From an uncultured Roseburia sp. (GTDB lineage: Bacteria > Bacillota > Clostridia > Lachnospirales > Lachnospiraceae), in assembly GCA_947564765.1 (NCBI GenBank), contig CANODN010000047.1, forward strand, positions 1 to 11,142: a DNA stretch of 11,142 nt. The letters run 5' to 3'. Position 1 is the stretch's first letter. Every line of letters begins with the position of its first letter. Shown one piece after another: positions 1 to 6,972 of the stretch. Position numbers and translations under genes: made by a program. The notes under the pieces were generated by a model. It was not told the DNA's origin, ran no database searches, and was given only the letters and a program-made list of their open reading frames with translations.

Positions 1-1
1 A

Positions 2-91
2 AAAGTGACCAGATACGGTATTGCTCCGGAAAACGGATGGCCTGCATGGTTTAACATTGCTTACAGAACCGGCAGGAGTAGAGCAAATTAA
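2..91 (+). pseudogene. Possible upstream fragment of the first gene (frame 2), before a frameshift
   Basis: Frame 2 is open from the window edge to a TAA at 89-91 and reads like real protein, including RYGIAPENGWPAWFNIAYRTG. The reading then turns into a short unlikely tail (RSRAN). Frame 3 becomes protein-like at about the same place (from about 75), so a single +1 shift near 71-77 would join the two into one chain. It may instead simply be the true C-terminus of an upstream gene. No domain is recognised. Confidence 0.35.
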
Positions 92-359
92 TTTAAATAC
101 AACCAGAATCGCCGGACGTATTCACATGCCTGCAGAAAAAGTTAAGATCATGATAGAAGATAATATTAATGATGATGATGACTTTTCTACCTGTTATTAT
201 GCAGATGTAGACGAAAACGGAAATTTTATTTTTGATCATTTGAATTTTAAAGAATATGGAGGAATAAGATGCGATATGCAGATTGGTATTTGTTATGATT
301 ATGATCAGGAAAAAAATTCTTATAGTCATACAGGGCTGCGCCGGTACAGAATAAAATAA
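21..359 (+). CDS. Unrecognised protein, C-terminal portion (likely start outside this frame)
   Basis: Frame 3 is open from just after a TGA at 6-8 to the TAA at 357-359. The only start near its 5' end is a TTG at 21 with no Shine-Dalgarno. Internal ATGs (for example at 126 and 150) also lack one, so this is probably the end of a longer gene rather than a complete one. The part that looks coding runs from about codon 19 onward (GVEQINLNTTRIAGRIHMP). It is acidic in the middle (a run of DDDD with E/N/D around it) and ends in a basic tail (LRRYRIK). Aromatic and acidic residues alternate in a way that suggests beta strands, as in an extracytoplasmic accessory domain, but this is inference. No family is recognised. 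A hairpin terminator follows at 383-429, consistent with a transcription unit ending here. Confidence 0.45.
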   Translation: MLRKTDGLHGLTLLTEPAGVEQINLNTTRIAGRIHMPAEKVKIMIEDNINDDDDFSTCYYADVDENGNFIFDHLNFKEYGGIRCDMQIGICYDYDQEKNSYSHTGLRRYRIK

Positions 360-382
360 AACGTAAACTATTTCATATGAAA

Positions 383-429
383 ACATCGCCGGAAAATGGT
401 TTTTCCATATTTCCGGCGGTGTTTTTCTT
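383..429 (+). terminator. Rho-independent terminator of the first gene
   Basis: A 13-bp stem (383-395 pairing with 410-422, one G-T wobble) surrounds a short loop and is followed by TTTTCTTT. It lies 24 bases after the stop at 359 and directly before the next promoter. Confidence 0.85.
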
Positions 430-456
430 TGAATCTGTCCGTCAATATGATATAAT
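429..456 (+). promoter_or_regulatory. Sigma-A-type promoter for the GH18 gene
   Basis: A TTGAAT box at 429-434 and a perfect TATAAT box at 451-456 are separated by 16 bases. The start codon follows at 493, with a strong AAAGGAGG ribosome binding site at 475-482. Confidence 0.7.
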
Positions 457-492
457 GCTGATGTACATGAGTTCAAAGGAGGAAAAGTACGA

Positions 493-2229
493 ATGGATAA
501 ACGAAGAACACAGCAATCAGTGATTTTAGCAGCCGCAGTGATTGTGATTATAATTTTGATACTTATCATAGCTAAAGTTATTAATAAATATACACCGACA
601 AAGGAAGAAATGGACTTGTTTGAATATTATGGCATATCGGATGAATCATCCACAGCCATTGTACTGGACCATGAAATTATACCGCAGCAGGCAGTGATCA
701 GAGACGGGGCCTTGTACGTGGATTATGAGACAGTAAGAGAATTATTTAACAGCCGTTTTTACTGGGATGCAAATGAGAATCTTCTATTATATACAACACC
801 ATCCGACGTCATATCCGCAGAAGCATCCGGCAAGGATTATTACATTACAAAAGAAAAAAAGAGCGAGAAATACACCATCGTATATGCAGATGCCGAAACG
901 GCGTACATTGCATTGGAGTATGTAAAGAAATTTACGGATATGGATTACCGGTTTTATGAAGATCCAAATCGAATTGTAGTAACCATGGACTGGGAGGATG
1001 AAACAGTCGTTCCGGTCAAAAAGGATACGCAGGTCCGTTTCAAGGGAGGAATTAAAAGTCCGATTCTTTCCCAGGTGGAAAGTGAAGAGGATTTGATTTT
1101 ACTGGAAGAGGGGGAAGACTGGGATAAGGTTGTCACAGCAGACGGTATTATCGGTTATGCCCGCAGTAAAAAACTGGGAGAAGGAGAGAAAAAGAGTTAT
1201 AAGCATAGTTTTGAAAAAGAAGAGTTTTCCCATATTCTAAAAGACGAAAAAATCAATATGGCATGGCATCAGGTAACAACAAAGGATGCCAACAATATGG
1301 TAGCAGATGTGATTTCCAAAACAAAGGGATTAAATGTTATTTCTCCCACCTGGTTTTATTTAAATGATAACGAAGGAACGTTGATGGATCTTGCCAGCAA
1401 GGATTATGTAGATTACTGCCACAGTCAGGGGATTGAAGTATGGGCTCTGGTAAGCAATCTGGAAAACGAAGAGGTAGATACGACAACGGTTCTGACACAT
1501 ACCTCAAAGCGGACCAATATGGTGAATCAATTGATTGCCGCTGCAATCCAATACGATTTTGATGGAATCAATGTAGATTTTGAATCCATCAGTGCGGAAG
1601 CGGGAGAAGGATATATCCAGTTTATCCGTGAGCTTTCCTTAAAATGTGAAAACAACGGCATCATTTTATCGGTAGATAACTATGTGCCTACGGAATATAC
1701 GGCTTTTTACAATCGAAAGGAACAGGCAAATTTTGCAGATTATATCATTATCATGGGATATGACGAGCATTATGTGGGATCGGACGAAGGTTCCGTTGCT
1801 TCAATTGGTTTTGTAAAGGACGGCATAACAAATACATTAAAGGAGGTTCCGGCCAACCAGACCATACTGGCGGCGCCGTTTTTCACCAGAATCTGGAAAG
1901 AAACGCCAAAAGCAGCATCGGATGACGTAGAGGCAGCATCTGAAGATTATGTTCCTTATGAGCTTTCTTCTCAGGCAGCAGGTATGGAAGAATCCTGGAA
2001 TATGGTATCTGCAAACGGAGTGGAGGCAACCTGGTCAGAAGAGGATGGCCAGTATTATGCACAGTATCTGAATGAAGGAGATACCTATAAAGTGTGGCTG
2101 GAGGATGCAGAATCTATGGAACTGAGATTGAAAGCAGCATCGGAAAACAAACTGGCAGGTATGGCTTTCTGGAAGCTGGGATTGGAGCAGAGTAATATCT
2201 GGGATACGATTTTGAAGTATATGAATTAA
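493..2229 (+). CDS. Membrane-anchored GH18 glycosidase, YaaH/SleL-like, with stalk domain
   Basis: This 578-residue protein is probably a peptidoglycan-active N-acetylglucosaminidase or a related GH18 enzyme on the outer face of the membrane. Residues about 9-30 form one hydrophobic segment without a lipobox or clear cleavage site, so it is likely a membrane anchor. Residues about 50-165 resemble the copper amine oxidase N-terminal-like stalk domain, and about 170-235 an SH3-like wall-binding domain. The GH18 barrel fills about 250-575. Its catalytic strand reads FDGINVDFES: D357, D362 and the proton donor E364 are present, and Asn replaces the first Asp of the classical DxxDxDxE, as is common in the YaaH branch. 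A barrel strand IIIMGYDEHY follows. The ATG at 493 sits 10 bases after AAAGGAGG. The gene is a single-gene unit with its own promoter and a terminator four bases after the stop. Family assignment is firm; the precise substrate and a role in spores or vegetative wall turnover are inferred. Confidence 0.88.
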   Translation: MDKRRTQQSVILAAAVIVIIILILIIAKVINKYTPTKEEMDLFEYYGISDESSTAIVLDHEIIPQQAVIRDGALYVDYETVRELFNSRFYWDANENLLLYTTPSDVISAEASGKDYYITKEKKSEKYTIVYADAETAYIALEYVKKFTDMDYRFYEDPNRIVVTMDWEDETVVPVKKDTQVRFKGGIKSPILSQVESEEDLILLEEGEDWDKVVTADGIIGYARSKKLGEGEKKSYKHSFEKEEFSHILKDEKINMAWHQVTTKDANNMVADVISKTKGLNVISPTWFYLNDNEGTLMDLASKDYVDYCHSQGIEVWALVSNLENEEVDTTTVLTHTSKRTNMVNQLIAAAIQYDFDGINVDFESISAEAGEGYIQFIRELSLKCENNGIILSVDNYVPTEYTAFYNRKEQANFADYIIIMGYDEHYVGSDEGSVASIGFVKDGITNTLKEVPANQTILAAPFFTRIWKETPKAASDDVEAASEDYVPYELSSQAAGMEESWNMVSANGVEATWSEEDGQYYAQYLNEGDTYKVWLEDAESMELRLKAASENKLAGMAFWKLGLEQSNIWDTILKYMN

Positions 2230-2233
2230 AACT

Positions 2234-2278
2234 AACAGGTCTTTTATGCAAGATTATGCATCAAAAGGCCTGTTTTTT
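2234..2278 (+). repeat. 45-bp direct repeat, copy 1
   Basis: Identical base for base to 3238-3282, in the same orientation and 1,004 bases apart. The repeat is the whole terminator hairpin plus six T. The bases just outside are only loosely similar (both sides have an A/T-rich GAT(T)AAATT-like stretch afterwards), so exact identity stops at the hairpin. Confidence 0.9.
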
Positions 2279-2279
2279 T
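2234..2279 (+). terminator. Terminator of the GH18 gene (copy 1 of a 45-bp repeat)
   Basis: A 12-bp outer stem (2234-2245 with 2263-2274) encloses an inner ATGCA/TGCAT stem (2246-2250 with 2257-2261), with one bulged base and a six-base loop. A run of seven T follows. Positions 2234-2278 are identical to 3238-3282. Confidence 0.9.
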
Positions 2280-2330
2280 GATAAATTCTCATGATTTTAT
2301 TTTTTATAGGTTTTAATAAAACGAGAACGG

Positions 2331-2339
2331 TTCCCGGCT
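2331..2339 (+). repeat. 9-bp inverted repeat, left end (TTCCCGGCT)
   Basis: TTCCCGGCT here is the exact reverse complement of AGCCGGGAA at 3221-3229, so the pair encloses the nuclease gene. It could be a terminal inverted repeat of a small mobile unit, but it is short, and no target-site duplication is evident next to it. Confidence 0.4.
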
Positions 2340-2365
2340 TGTAAAATCGGGAGGTTTATAGTAGT

Positions 2366-3208
2366 ATGAAGATACGAAAACGAAAGGGAAAGCAGGTGGG
2401 AAATTTGACAGTGACGGAACAGATAGACCAGAAACATGAGGAAGATTTACAGAGGCTGAAAGGTTTTCGCCTGCTTGATGATGATTTTCTCACAAAATGT
2501 TTTGAGGAAGATACAGCAAGCATAGAATTGGTCTTGCGGATTGTGCTGGAAAAGCCGGATCTCAAAGTGCTGGATGTTCGCACACAGGTATTTGTGGAGA
2601 ACCTGCTGAACCGTTCCGTGCGGCTGGATATTCTGGCAACAGACGATACAGGAGTAAAACTGAATGTGGAAGTACAGCGTTCGGATAAAGGAGCTGGGAG
2701 AAAAAGGGCAAGATACAACAGCAGCATGATGGATGCAAACCTTTTGAAGAAAGGCGAGGATTTTGACCAGCTGCCGGAAACGTGGGTAATTTTTATCACG
2801 GAAAATGATGTGATGGGAAAAGGGCTGCCGCTCTATCCGGTGGAACGGTGTTTTTTAGGAACAGGTGAGAAATTTGAGGACGGTTCGCACATACTGTATG
2901 TGAATGGTGCTTACCGTGAAGATACGCCGATTGGGAAGTTAATGCATGATTTTTCTTGTACAGACGCAGCAGATATGTATTATGGAACATTAGCAGAGCG
3001 GGTGAAATTTTTCAAAGAGAGCAAGGAGGGAATCGAGATTATGTGCCGGGCTATGGAAGATATGAGGAATCAGACATTGAAAGAGGGAATGAAAGAAGTT
3101 GCGCTCCGTATGTTGGCGGCTGGCAAATATGCTTTAGAGGAAATCGTTAATATTTCAGGACTTTCTCTTGAAGAAGTCAAACAACTGAAAGCTGATAGAA
3201 GTGCATAG
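2366..3208 (+). CDS. Rpn-family PD-(D/E)XK nuclease / putative transposase
   Basis: This 280-residue protein belongs to the Rpn / PDDEXK_2 group, annotated in databases as 'PD-(D/E)XK nuclease family transposase'. The family contains DNA nucleases linked to RecA-independent recombination. The nuclease core shows the expected pattern: RLDIL with D88, then the hydrophobic strand LNVEVQ with E102 and Q104, then a basic RKRARYNSS segment (111-120). The C-terminus (about 233-280) is the helical tail of these proteins, with the ML.AGKY.LEEI..ISGLSLEEVK pattern. Length is close to the family norm and no active-site residue is missing, so it looks intact. The ATG at 2366 follows GGGAGG at 2349-2354. 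It stands alone between the GH18 gene and the transporter operon, flanked by identical 45-bp terminators and a 9-bp inverted repeat, which suggests a unit that entered the locus. No convincing promoter was found. Confidence 0.88.
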   Translation: MKIRKRKGKQVGNLTVTEQIDQKHEEDLQRLKGFRLLDDDFLTKCFEEDTASIELVLRIVLEKPDLKVLDVRTQVFVENLLNRSVRLDILATDDTGVKLNVEVQRSDKGAGRKRARYNSSMMDANLLKKGEDFDQLPETWVIFITENDVMGKGLPLYPVERCFLGTGEKFEDGSHILYVNGAYREDTPIGKLMHDFSCTDAADMYYGTLAERVKFFKESKEGIEIMCRAMEDMRNQTLKEGMKEVALRMLAAGKYALEEIVNISGLSLEEVKQLKADRSA

Positions 3209-3220
3209 GCAGAGTTATAG

Positions 3221-3229
3221 AGCCGGGAA
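3221..3229 (-). repeat. 9-bp inverted repeat, right end (AGCCGGGAA)
   Basis: Exact reverse complement of 2331-2339. It lies 12 bases after the nuclease stop codon and 8 bases before the second copy of the 45-bp terminator repeat. Confidence 0.4.
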
Positions 3230-3237
3230 TCTAAATA

Positions 3238-3282
3238 AACAGGTCTTTTATGCAAGATTATGCATCAAAAGGCCTGTTTTTT
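3238..3282 (+). terminator. Terminator of the nuclease gene (copy 2 of the 45-bp repeat)
   Basis: The same two-part hairpin as at 2234-2279 (12-bp outer stem, ATGCA/TGCAT inner stem), followed by six T. It lies 29 bases after the nuclease stop and just before the transporter promoter. It is a perfect duplicate of 2234-2278. Confidence 0.88.
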
Positions 3283-3314
3283 CCGATTAAATTGCATTGT
3301 TTTCATTTTTATAC

Positions 3315-3342
3315 TTGTTTTTATGCATAAAGATGTTACAAT
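3315..3342 (+). promoter_or_regulatory. Probable sigma-A promoter of the amino-acid ABC transporter operon
   Basis: TTGTTT at 3315-3320 and TACAAT at 3337-3342 are 16 bases apart. A second possible -10 (TATAAT, 3344-3349) overlaps the downstream side but has no good -35. A palindromic TTTATGCATAAA lies in the spacer; whether it is an operator is unknown. Confidence 0.5.
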
Positions 3343-3378
3343 ATATAATATTTGTTCTGAAAGGGAGGAAGATAGAAG

Positions 3379-4221
3379 ATGAAAAAAACAGCAGCATTAT
3401 TATTAACAGCAGCTATGACAATGACTATGTTATTTGCAGGATGCGGCGATGCGGCAAAAGACGCAGATACGAAAAATGCAGACAATGAAGCAAACGTTGA
3501 AGACGTTTCAGGTACAGAAAGCGCTCAGGGAGAAGGACCTCTTGCAGATGGTGTGTTAAACGTAGGAACCAATGCAGAATTCCCGCCGTTTGAATTTGTA
3601 GGAGACGACGGAGAGCCGGATGGCTTTGATATGGCATTGATTAAAGCAATTGGTGAAAAGCTGGGTGTAGACGTAGTTGTAGAGAACATGGAGTTTGATT
3701 CTCTGGTAGCTTCCATTGGCAGCAAAATTGATGTGGCAATCGCGGGCATGACAATTACAGATGAGCGTAAAAATGCAGTCGATTTTTCCGATGAGTATTA
3801 CGAGGCCGTACAGTATGTTATTGTTTCTGCAGATTCCGAAATTGCTTCTGCAGCAGATTTGGAAGGAAAAAATATCGGTGTTCAGCTTGGAACAACCGGA
3901 GATTTCATTGTAGAAGATATCGAAGGCGCAACAGCTGCACAGTACAACAAGGCAGTTGATGCCGTAAATGATTTAAGAAACGGAAGAGTAGACGCTGTTA
4001 TTATTGATAAAAACCCGGCTCAGGTATTTGGTGAGCAGTTTAAAGATGAAGTAAAGCTGTTTGACGGAGAGAGCCCTGAATTTGGATTTGAAAAAGAATA
4101 TTATGCAATTGCTCTGCCAAAAGGCGATGCAGAATTGGCAAAATCCATCAATGACGCGCTTGCAGAGCTGAAAGAAGACGGAACCTTTGATGAATTAGTA
4201 ACACAGTACATAGGAAACTAA
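3379..4221 (+). CDS. Polar amino-acid ABC transporter, substrate-binding lipoprotein (family 3)
   Basis: This 280-residue lipoprotein is the extracytoplasmic binding component of an amino-acid importer. The signal peptide MKKTAALLLTAAMTMTMLFA ends in the lipobox LFAGC, so Cys22 should be lipid-modified. A flexible acidic Ala/Asp/Glu linker (about 23-55) precedes a family 3 solute-binding domain (about 57-280). Hallmarks are NVGTNAEFPPFEF, the GFDMALIKAIGEKLG helix, the ITDERKNAVDFSDEYY strand with R130 (expected to bind the substrate alpha-carboxylate), and DAVIIDKNP with D210 (expected to bind the alpha-amino group). The ATG at 3379 follows AGGGAGG at 3362-3368. It is the first gene of a three-gene operon, 24 bases before the permease. 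Substrate cannot be read reliably; glutamine, arginine, cystine or another polar amino acid are all possible. Confidence 0.93.
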   Translation: MKKTAALLLTAAMTMTMLFAGCGDAAKDADTKNADNEANVEDVSGTESAQGEGPLADGVLNVGTNAEFPPFEFVGDDGEPDGFDMALIKAIGEKLGVDVVVENMEFDSLVASIGSKIDVAIAGMTITDERKNAVDFSDEYYEAVQYVIVSADSEIASAADLEGKNIGVQLGTTGDFIVEDIEGATAAQYNKAVDAVNDLRNGRVDAVIIDKNPAQVFGEQFKDEVKLFDGESPEFGFEKEYYAIALPKGDAELAKSINDALAELKEDGTFDELVTQYIGN

Positions 4222-4245
4222 AGCAGGCAGAATTGGAGAGAAGCA

Positions 4246-4947
4246 ATGAATGAATGGTTTGCAGACGTAGCATATAAATTTCAGATTGCTTTCCTTGACG
4301 GTGACCGTTGGAAGCTTTATATAAGCGGTCTTGGCGTTACATTGCAGATTTCACTTTTTGCTGCAATTTTAGGTGTAGTGATCGGTATTGTTGTGGCGTT
4401 AATGAAGCTGTCCACCAGAAAGGATGGAAAGCGCTCTTTCTGGTCTGTGATTGCCCAGATTTATATTGATGTAATTCGAGGGACACCGTCGGTACTGCAG
4501 CTTTTGATTATGTGGTTCATTGTGATGAAGGGCAGCAAAAACGGCGTTCTTGTAGCAGTGCTGACGTTCGGTATCAACAGCGGCGCTTATGTGTCCGAGA
4601 TTATGCGGGCGGGAATTCAGGCAGTCGATCATGGACAAATGGAGGCAGGACGTTCTCTGGGATTATCCAAGGGACAGACCATGCGTTATATTATTTTGCC
4701 CCAGGCAGTCAAAAATGTACTGCCGCCCATTGGCAATGAATTTATTGTATTGCTGAAAGAAACGGCAATTGTCGGCTATGTCAGCCTTTCTGATTTGACC
4801 AGAACTGCAAGCCAGGTTTCTTCCAGAACATTCGAGGCATTTATGCCTCTGATCGGCGCAGCCGTTGTTTATTTTATCATCATTAAAATATTAAGTAAGT
4901 TAATTGAATTGTTGGAGAGGAGGCTGCGCAAAGGTGATCACCGTTAA
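4246..4947 (+). CDS. Polar amino-acid ABC transporter, permease (HisM/GlnP family)
   Basis: This 233-residue inner-membrane protein forms the channel of the importer. Hydrophobic segments lie at about 27-53, 80-95, 99-118, 160-180 and 200-220. The family motif RGTPSVLQL is at about 78-86. The cytoplasmic EAA loop, where the ATPase docks, is seen as EAGRSLGLSKGQ.....ILPQA at about 133-154, with the conserved Gly. Length fits this family, in which one permease often serves as a homodimer; no second permease gene is present here. The ATG follows a GGAGAG site. Its 3' end overlaps the ATPase start by 14 bases, indicating translational coupling. Family assignment is firm, substrate unknown. Confidence 0.93.
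   Translation: MNEWFADVAYKFQIAFLDGDRWKLYISGLGVTLQISLFAAILGVVIGIVVALMKLSTRKDGKRSFWSVIAQIYIDVIRGTPSVLQLLIMWFIVMKGSKNGVLVAVLTFGINSGAYVSEIMRAGIQAVDHGQMEAGRSLGLSKGQTMRYIILPQAVKNVLPPIGNEFIVLLKETAIVGYVSLSDLTRTASQVSSRTFEAFMPLIGAAVVYFIIIKILSKLIELLERRLRKGDHR
4916..4923 (+). promoter_or_regulatory. Ribosome binding site fixing the ATPase start at GTG 4934
   Basis: AGAGGAGG ends 10 bases before the GTG at 4934 and lies inside the end of the permease gene. It argues against the in-frame TTG at 4904, which would add ten residues (MNCWRGGCAK) not expected in this family. Confidence 0.8.
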
Positions 4948-5656
4948 AAATCTGCATAAATCCTTTGATAAGATAGAAGTATTAAAAGGTATCGATTACC
5001 ATGTGGAAAAAGGGGAAAAGATCGTAATTGTCGGTCCCTCCGGTTCCGGAAAAAGTACCTTTCTGCGCTGCATGAATCTGTTAGAACGGCCTACAAGCGG
5101 TGAAATCTGGTTTGACGGCCAGCTGATTACCGATCCCAAAACGAATATCAACAAGGTCAGAGAACATATGGGAATGGTATTTCAGAACTTTAATTTGTTT
5201 AACAACCTTACCATTATGGGAAATATTACCTTAGCTCCAGTGAAACTCAAGCTGATGAATCAGGAAGAGGCAAATGAAACGGCATTAAGTCTTTTAAAGC
5301 GAGTCAATCTGACCGAGAAGGCAGATGCTTATCCGTCCCAGTTATCCGGCGGACAACGGCAGAGAATTGCAATTGTGCGTTCTCTTGCTATGAATCCAAA
5401 GGTAATGCTTTTTGACGAACCGACATCGGCCCTTGATCCGGAAATGGTAGGGGAAGTGCTGGATGTTATGAAGGAGCTGGCAGAGAGCGGCATGACAATG
5501 GTAGTCGTAACCCATGAAATGGGATTCGCAAGGGAAGTTGGCAGTAAGGTTTTATTCGTGGATGAAGGAATCATCATGGAAGAAAACACGCCGGGAGAAT
5601 TTTTTACCAATCCCAAAAATCCAAGATTACAGGATTTTCTTTCAAAAGTGTTATAA
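4934..5656 (+). CDS. Polar amino-acid ABC transporter, ATP-binding protein (GlnQ/HisP family)
   Basis: The ATPase that powers the importer is 240 residues long when started at GTG 4934, the usual length for GlnQ/HisP/ArtM proteins. The N-terminus MITVKNLHKSF is typical. All nucleotide-binding motifs are intact: Walker A GPSGSGKST (34-42, K40), Q-loop Q84 in FQNFNLF, signature LSGGQ (137-141), Walker B VMLFDE (157-162) followed by the D-loop SALD, and switch H194 in VVTHEMG. The C-terminus FFTNPKNPRLQDFL is characteristic of this subfamily. It overlaps the permease by 14 bases and ends the operon; a perfect hairpin terminator follows. An alternative TTG start at 4904 is in frame but has no ribosome binding site. 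Confidence 0.94.
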   Translation: MITVKNLHKSFDKIEVLKGIDYHVEKGEKIVIVGPSGSGKSTFLRCMNLLERPTSGEIWFDGQLITDPKTNINKVREHMGMVFQNFNLFNNLTIMGNITLAPVKLKLMNQEEANETALSLLKRVNLTEKADAYPSQLSGGQRQRIAIVRSLAMNPKVMLFDEPTSALDPEMVGEVLDVMKELAESGMTMVVVTHEMGFAREVGSKVLFVDEGIIMEENTPGEFFTNPKNPRLQDFLSKVL

Positions 5657-5664
5657 AGATAAAC

Positions 5665-5699
5665 AAAACGGGAGAATGCAGTATGCGCTCCCGTTTTTA
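5665..5699 (+). terminator. Terminator of the ABC transporter operon
   Basis: A perfect 10-bp stem AAAACGGGAG/CTCCCGTTTT (5665-5674 with 5688-5697), with a 13-base loop and a run of T, starts 8 bases after the ATPase stop. Confidence 0.92.
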
Positions 5700-5707
5700 T
5701 ATATCAC

Positions 5708-5736
5708 TTGTAATTAAAAATGAAATAGAGTATTCT
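5708..5736 (+). promoter_or_regulatory. Possible promoter of the double-methyltransferase gene
   Basis: TTGTAA (5708-5713) and TATTCT (5731-5736) are 17 bases apart, 31 bases before the start codon and after the preceding terminator. Both boxes are imperfect matches. Confidence 0.4.
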
Positions 5737-5767
5737 TGTTACAGGTTAATGGAAGGGATAACGTAAA

Positions 5768-6904
5768 ATGAAGGATGAAAAAACAGGAACCGCGGTACCC
5801 CGGATGCTGCAGCTGGTTTCAAAAGAGAGCTTTTCTCTTTTGGATTTGGGCAGCGGGACGGGAAAAACAAACGAGCTTTTGATGCATGCAGTGGCAGAAT
5901 ATTGGGGCGTGGATTATGTAAACAGCGGTAATGCTGCTATTATAGAAGAATATAATCAGGGCGATTTTCCGTCTGTATGGGCAGATACGGTGTTTTGCAC
6001 AGATTGTCTGGAGTATATCAAAGATGTGGATTCCTTTTTGGAGAAGATGTGCCATAGCAGCAGGCAGGAAATTTTAATTTCTTATTGTACATTCGAAGAT
6101 GAAAGTGATATTAAGGTAAGAGAGAGCCATGGTTTTCAAAATCATATGACGGAAATTGATTTGATCAAAAAATTTCGGAAAAACGGATTTTCTCTGAATT
6201 TGTCAGAAAAAACAGAGGAATCGGTTTCTGTTTTCAAATTTACAAACGCAAGGCAGAAAATGATTTATGAAGTCTGTGGGAGACATTTGACCTATTTGGG
6301 GGAGGATGCATTAAAGGATTTAATGGAGGCTGCGGCAAAAACCGATGATCTTGACGGCTGCATCATCGAGACAGGATGTGCGCTGGGAGGCTCCGGTATT
6401 TGTATTGCTCATGAAAAGAGGAAGGAAAAGCCCTTGTTCATTTATGATGTATTTGGGATGATTCCTGAGCCGGGAGAAAAGGACGGAGAAGATGTTTTAG
6501 CGAGATATCAGGAAATCAGACAGGGAAAATCTTCCGGAATAGGCGGTGATTTGTATTATGGGTATCAGGATAATTTGTTGGAAACCGTGAAAAGCAGTTT
6601 TTGTTCTGTTCTTGGAATGGAAAGTCCAAAGGAAGCAAATATTGAATTTGTCAAAGGACTGTTTCAGGATACCCTGATCTGCAGAGAGCCGGTGGCTTTG
6701 GCCCATATCGATTGTGACTGGTACGATTCCGTTATGGTTTGTCTGGAACGGATTGTACCGATGCTGGTACAGGGAGGTATCCTGGTCATTGACGATTATG
6801 ACTGCTGGTCCGGCTGCAGGCGGGCAGTGGATGCATATTTTAAAGATAAACAGGAACAGTTTTTATTTGAAAAGAAAAGCAGACTGCATATTATAAAAAA
6901 ATAA
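5768..6904 (+). CDS. Two-domain protein: class I SAM methyltransferase + TylF/MycF-like O-methyltransferase
   Basis: This 378-residue protein joins two SAM-binding folds. The N-terminal half (about 1-160) has motif I LLDLGSGTG (24-32), an acidic GVDYV strand end (47-51) and a motif like that of Methyltransf_11/23 (VWADTVFCTDCLEYIKDVD, 70-88). The C-terminal half (about 165-378) resembles the TylF/MycF macrocin O-methyltransferase family: glycine-rich IIETGCALGGSG (199-210), FIYDVFGM (224-231), HIDCDWYDS (313-321) and GGILVIDDYDCWSGCRRAVDAYF (336-358). The acidic residues of the last two are the expected metal-binding region in MycF-type enzymes. The ATG follows GGAAGGGA (5751-5758). The gene stands alone, with no glycosyltransferase or nucleotide-sugar gene beside it, so the acceptor cannot be guessed. 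Either half could be regulatory or inactive. It could also be a domain order usual in surface-glycan methyltransferases. Confidence 0.75.
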   Translation: MKDEKTGTAVPRMLQLVSKESFSLLDLGSGTGKTNELLMHAVAEYWGVDYVNSGNAAIIEEYNQGDFPSVWADTVFCTDCLEYIKDVDSFLEKMCHSSRQEILISYCTFEDESDIKVRESHGFQNHMTEIDLIKKFRKNGFSLNLSEKTEESVSVFKFTNARQKMIYEVCGRHLTYLGEDALKDLMEAAAKTDDLDGCIIETGCALGGSGICIAHEKRKEKPLFIYDVFGMIPEPGEKDGEDVLARYQEIRQGKSSGIGGDLYYGYQDNLLETVKSSFCSVLGMESPKEANIEFVKGLFQDTLICREPVALAHIDCDWYDSVMVCLERIVPMLVQGGILVIDDYDCWSGCRRAVDAYFKDKQEQFLFEKKSRLHIIKK

Positions 6905-6972
6905 TATATCTATGGCAGCGGCCGGTTCATTTTAAAACATCGGATCTTATATATTTGCCGGAAAAGCCGATT

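Noticed and set aside
269..298. A 9-codon plus-strand frame (MRYADWYLL) after an excellent GGAGGAATAAG site
   Set aside because: The GGAGGA lies inside the longer coding frame, where it encodes Gly-Gly. The frame is too short to support as a gene, though a coupled leader peptide cannot be excluded.
93..569. 158-codon minus-strand open frame
   Set aside because: It runs through a terminator, a promoter and the start of the GH18 gene. Its translation is a low-complexity Ile-rich antisense product with no ribosome binding site.
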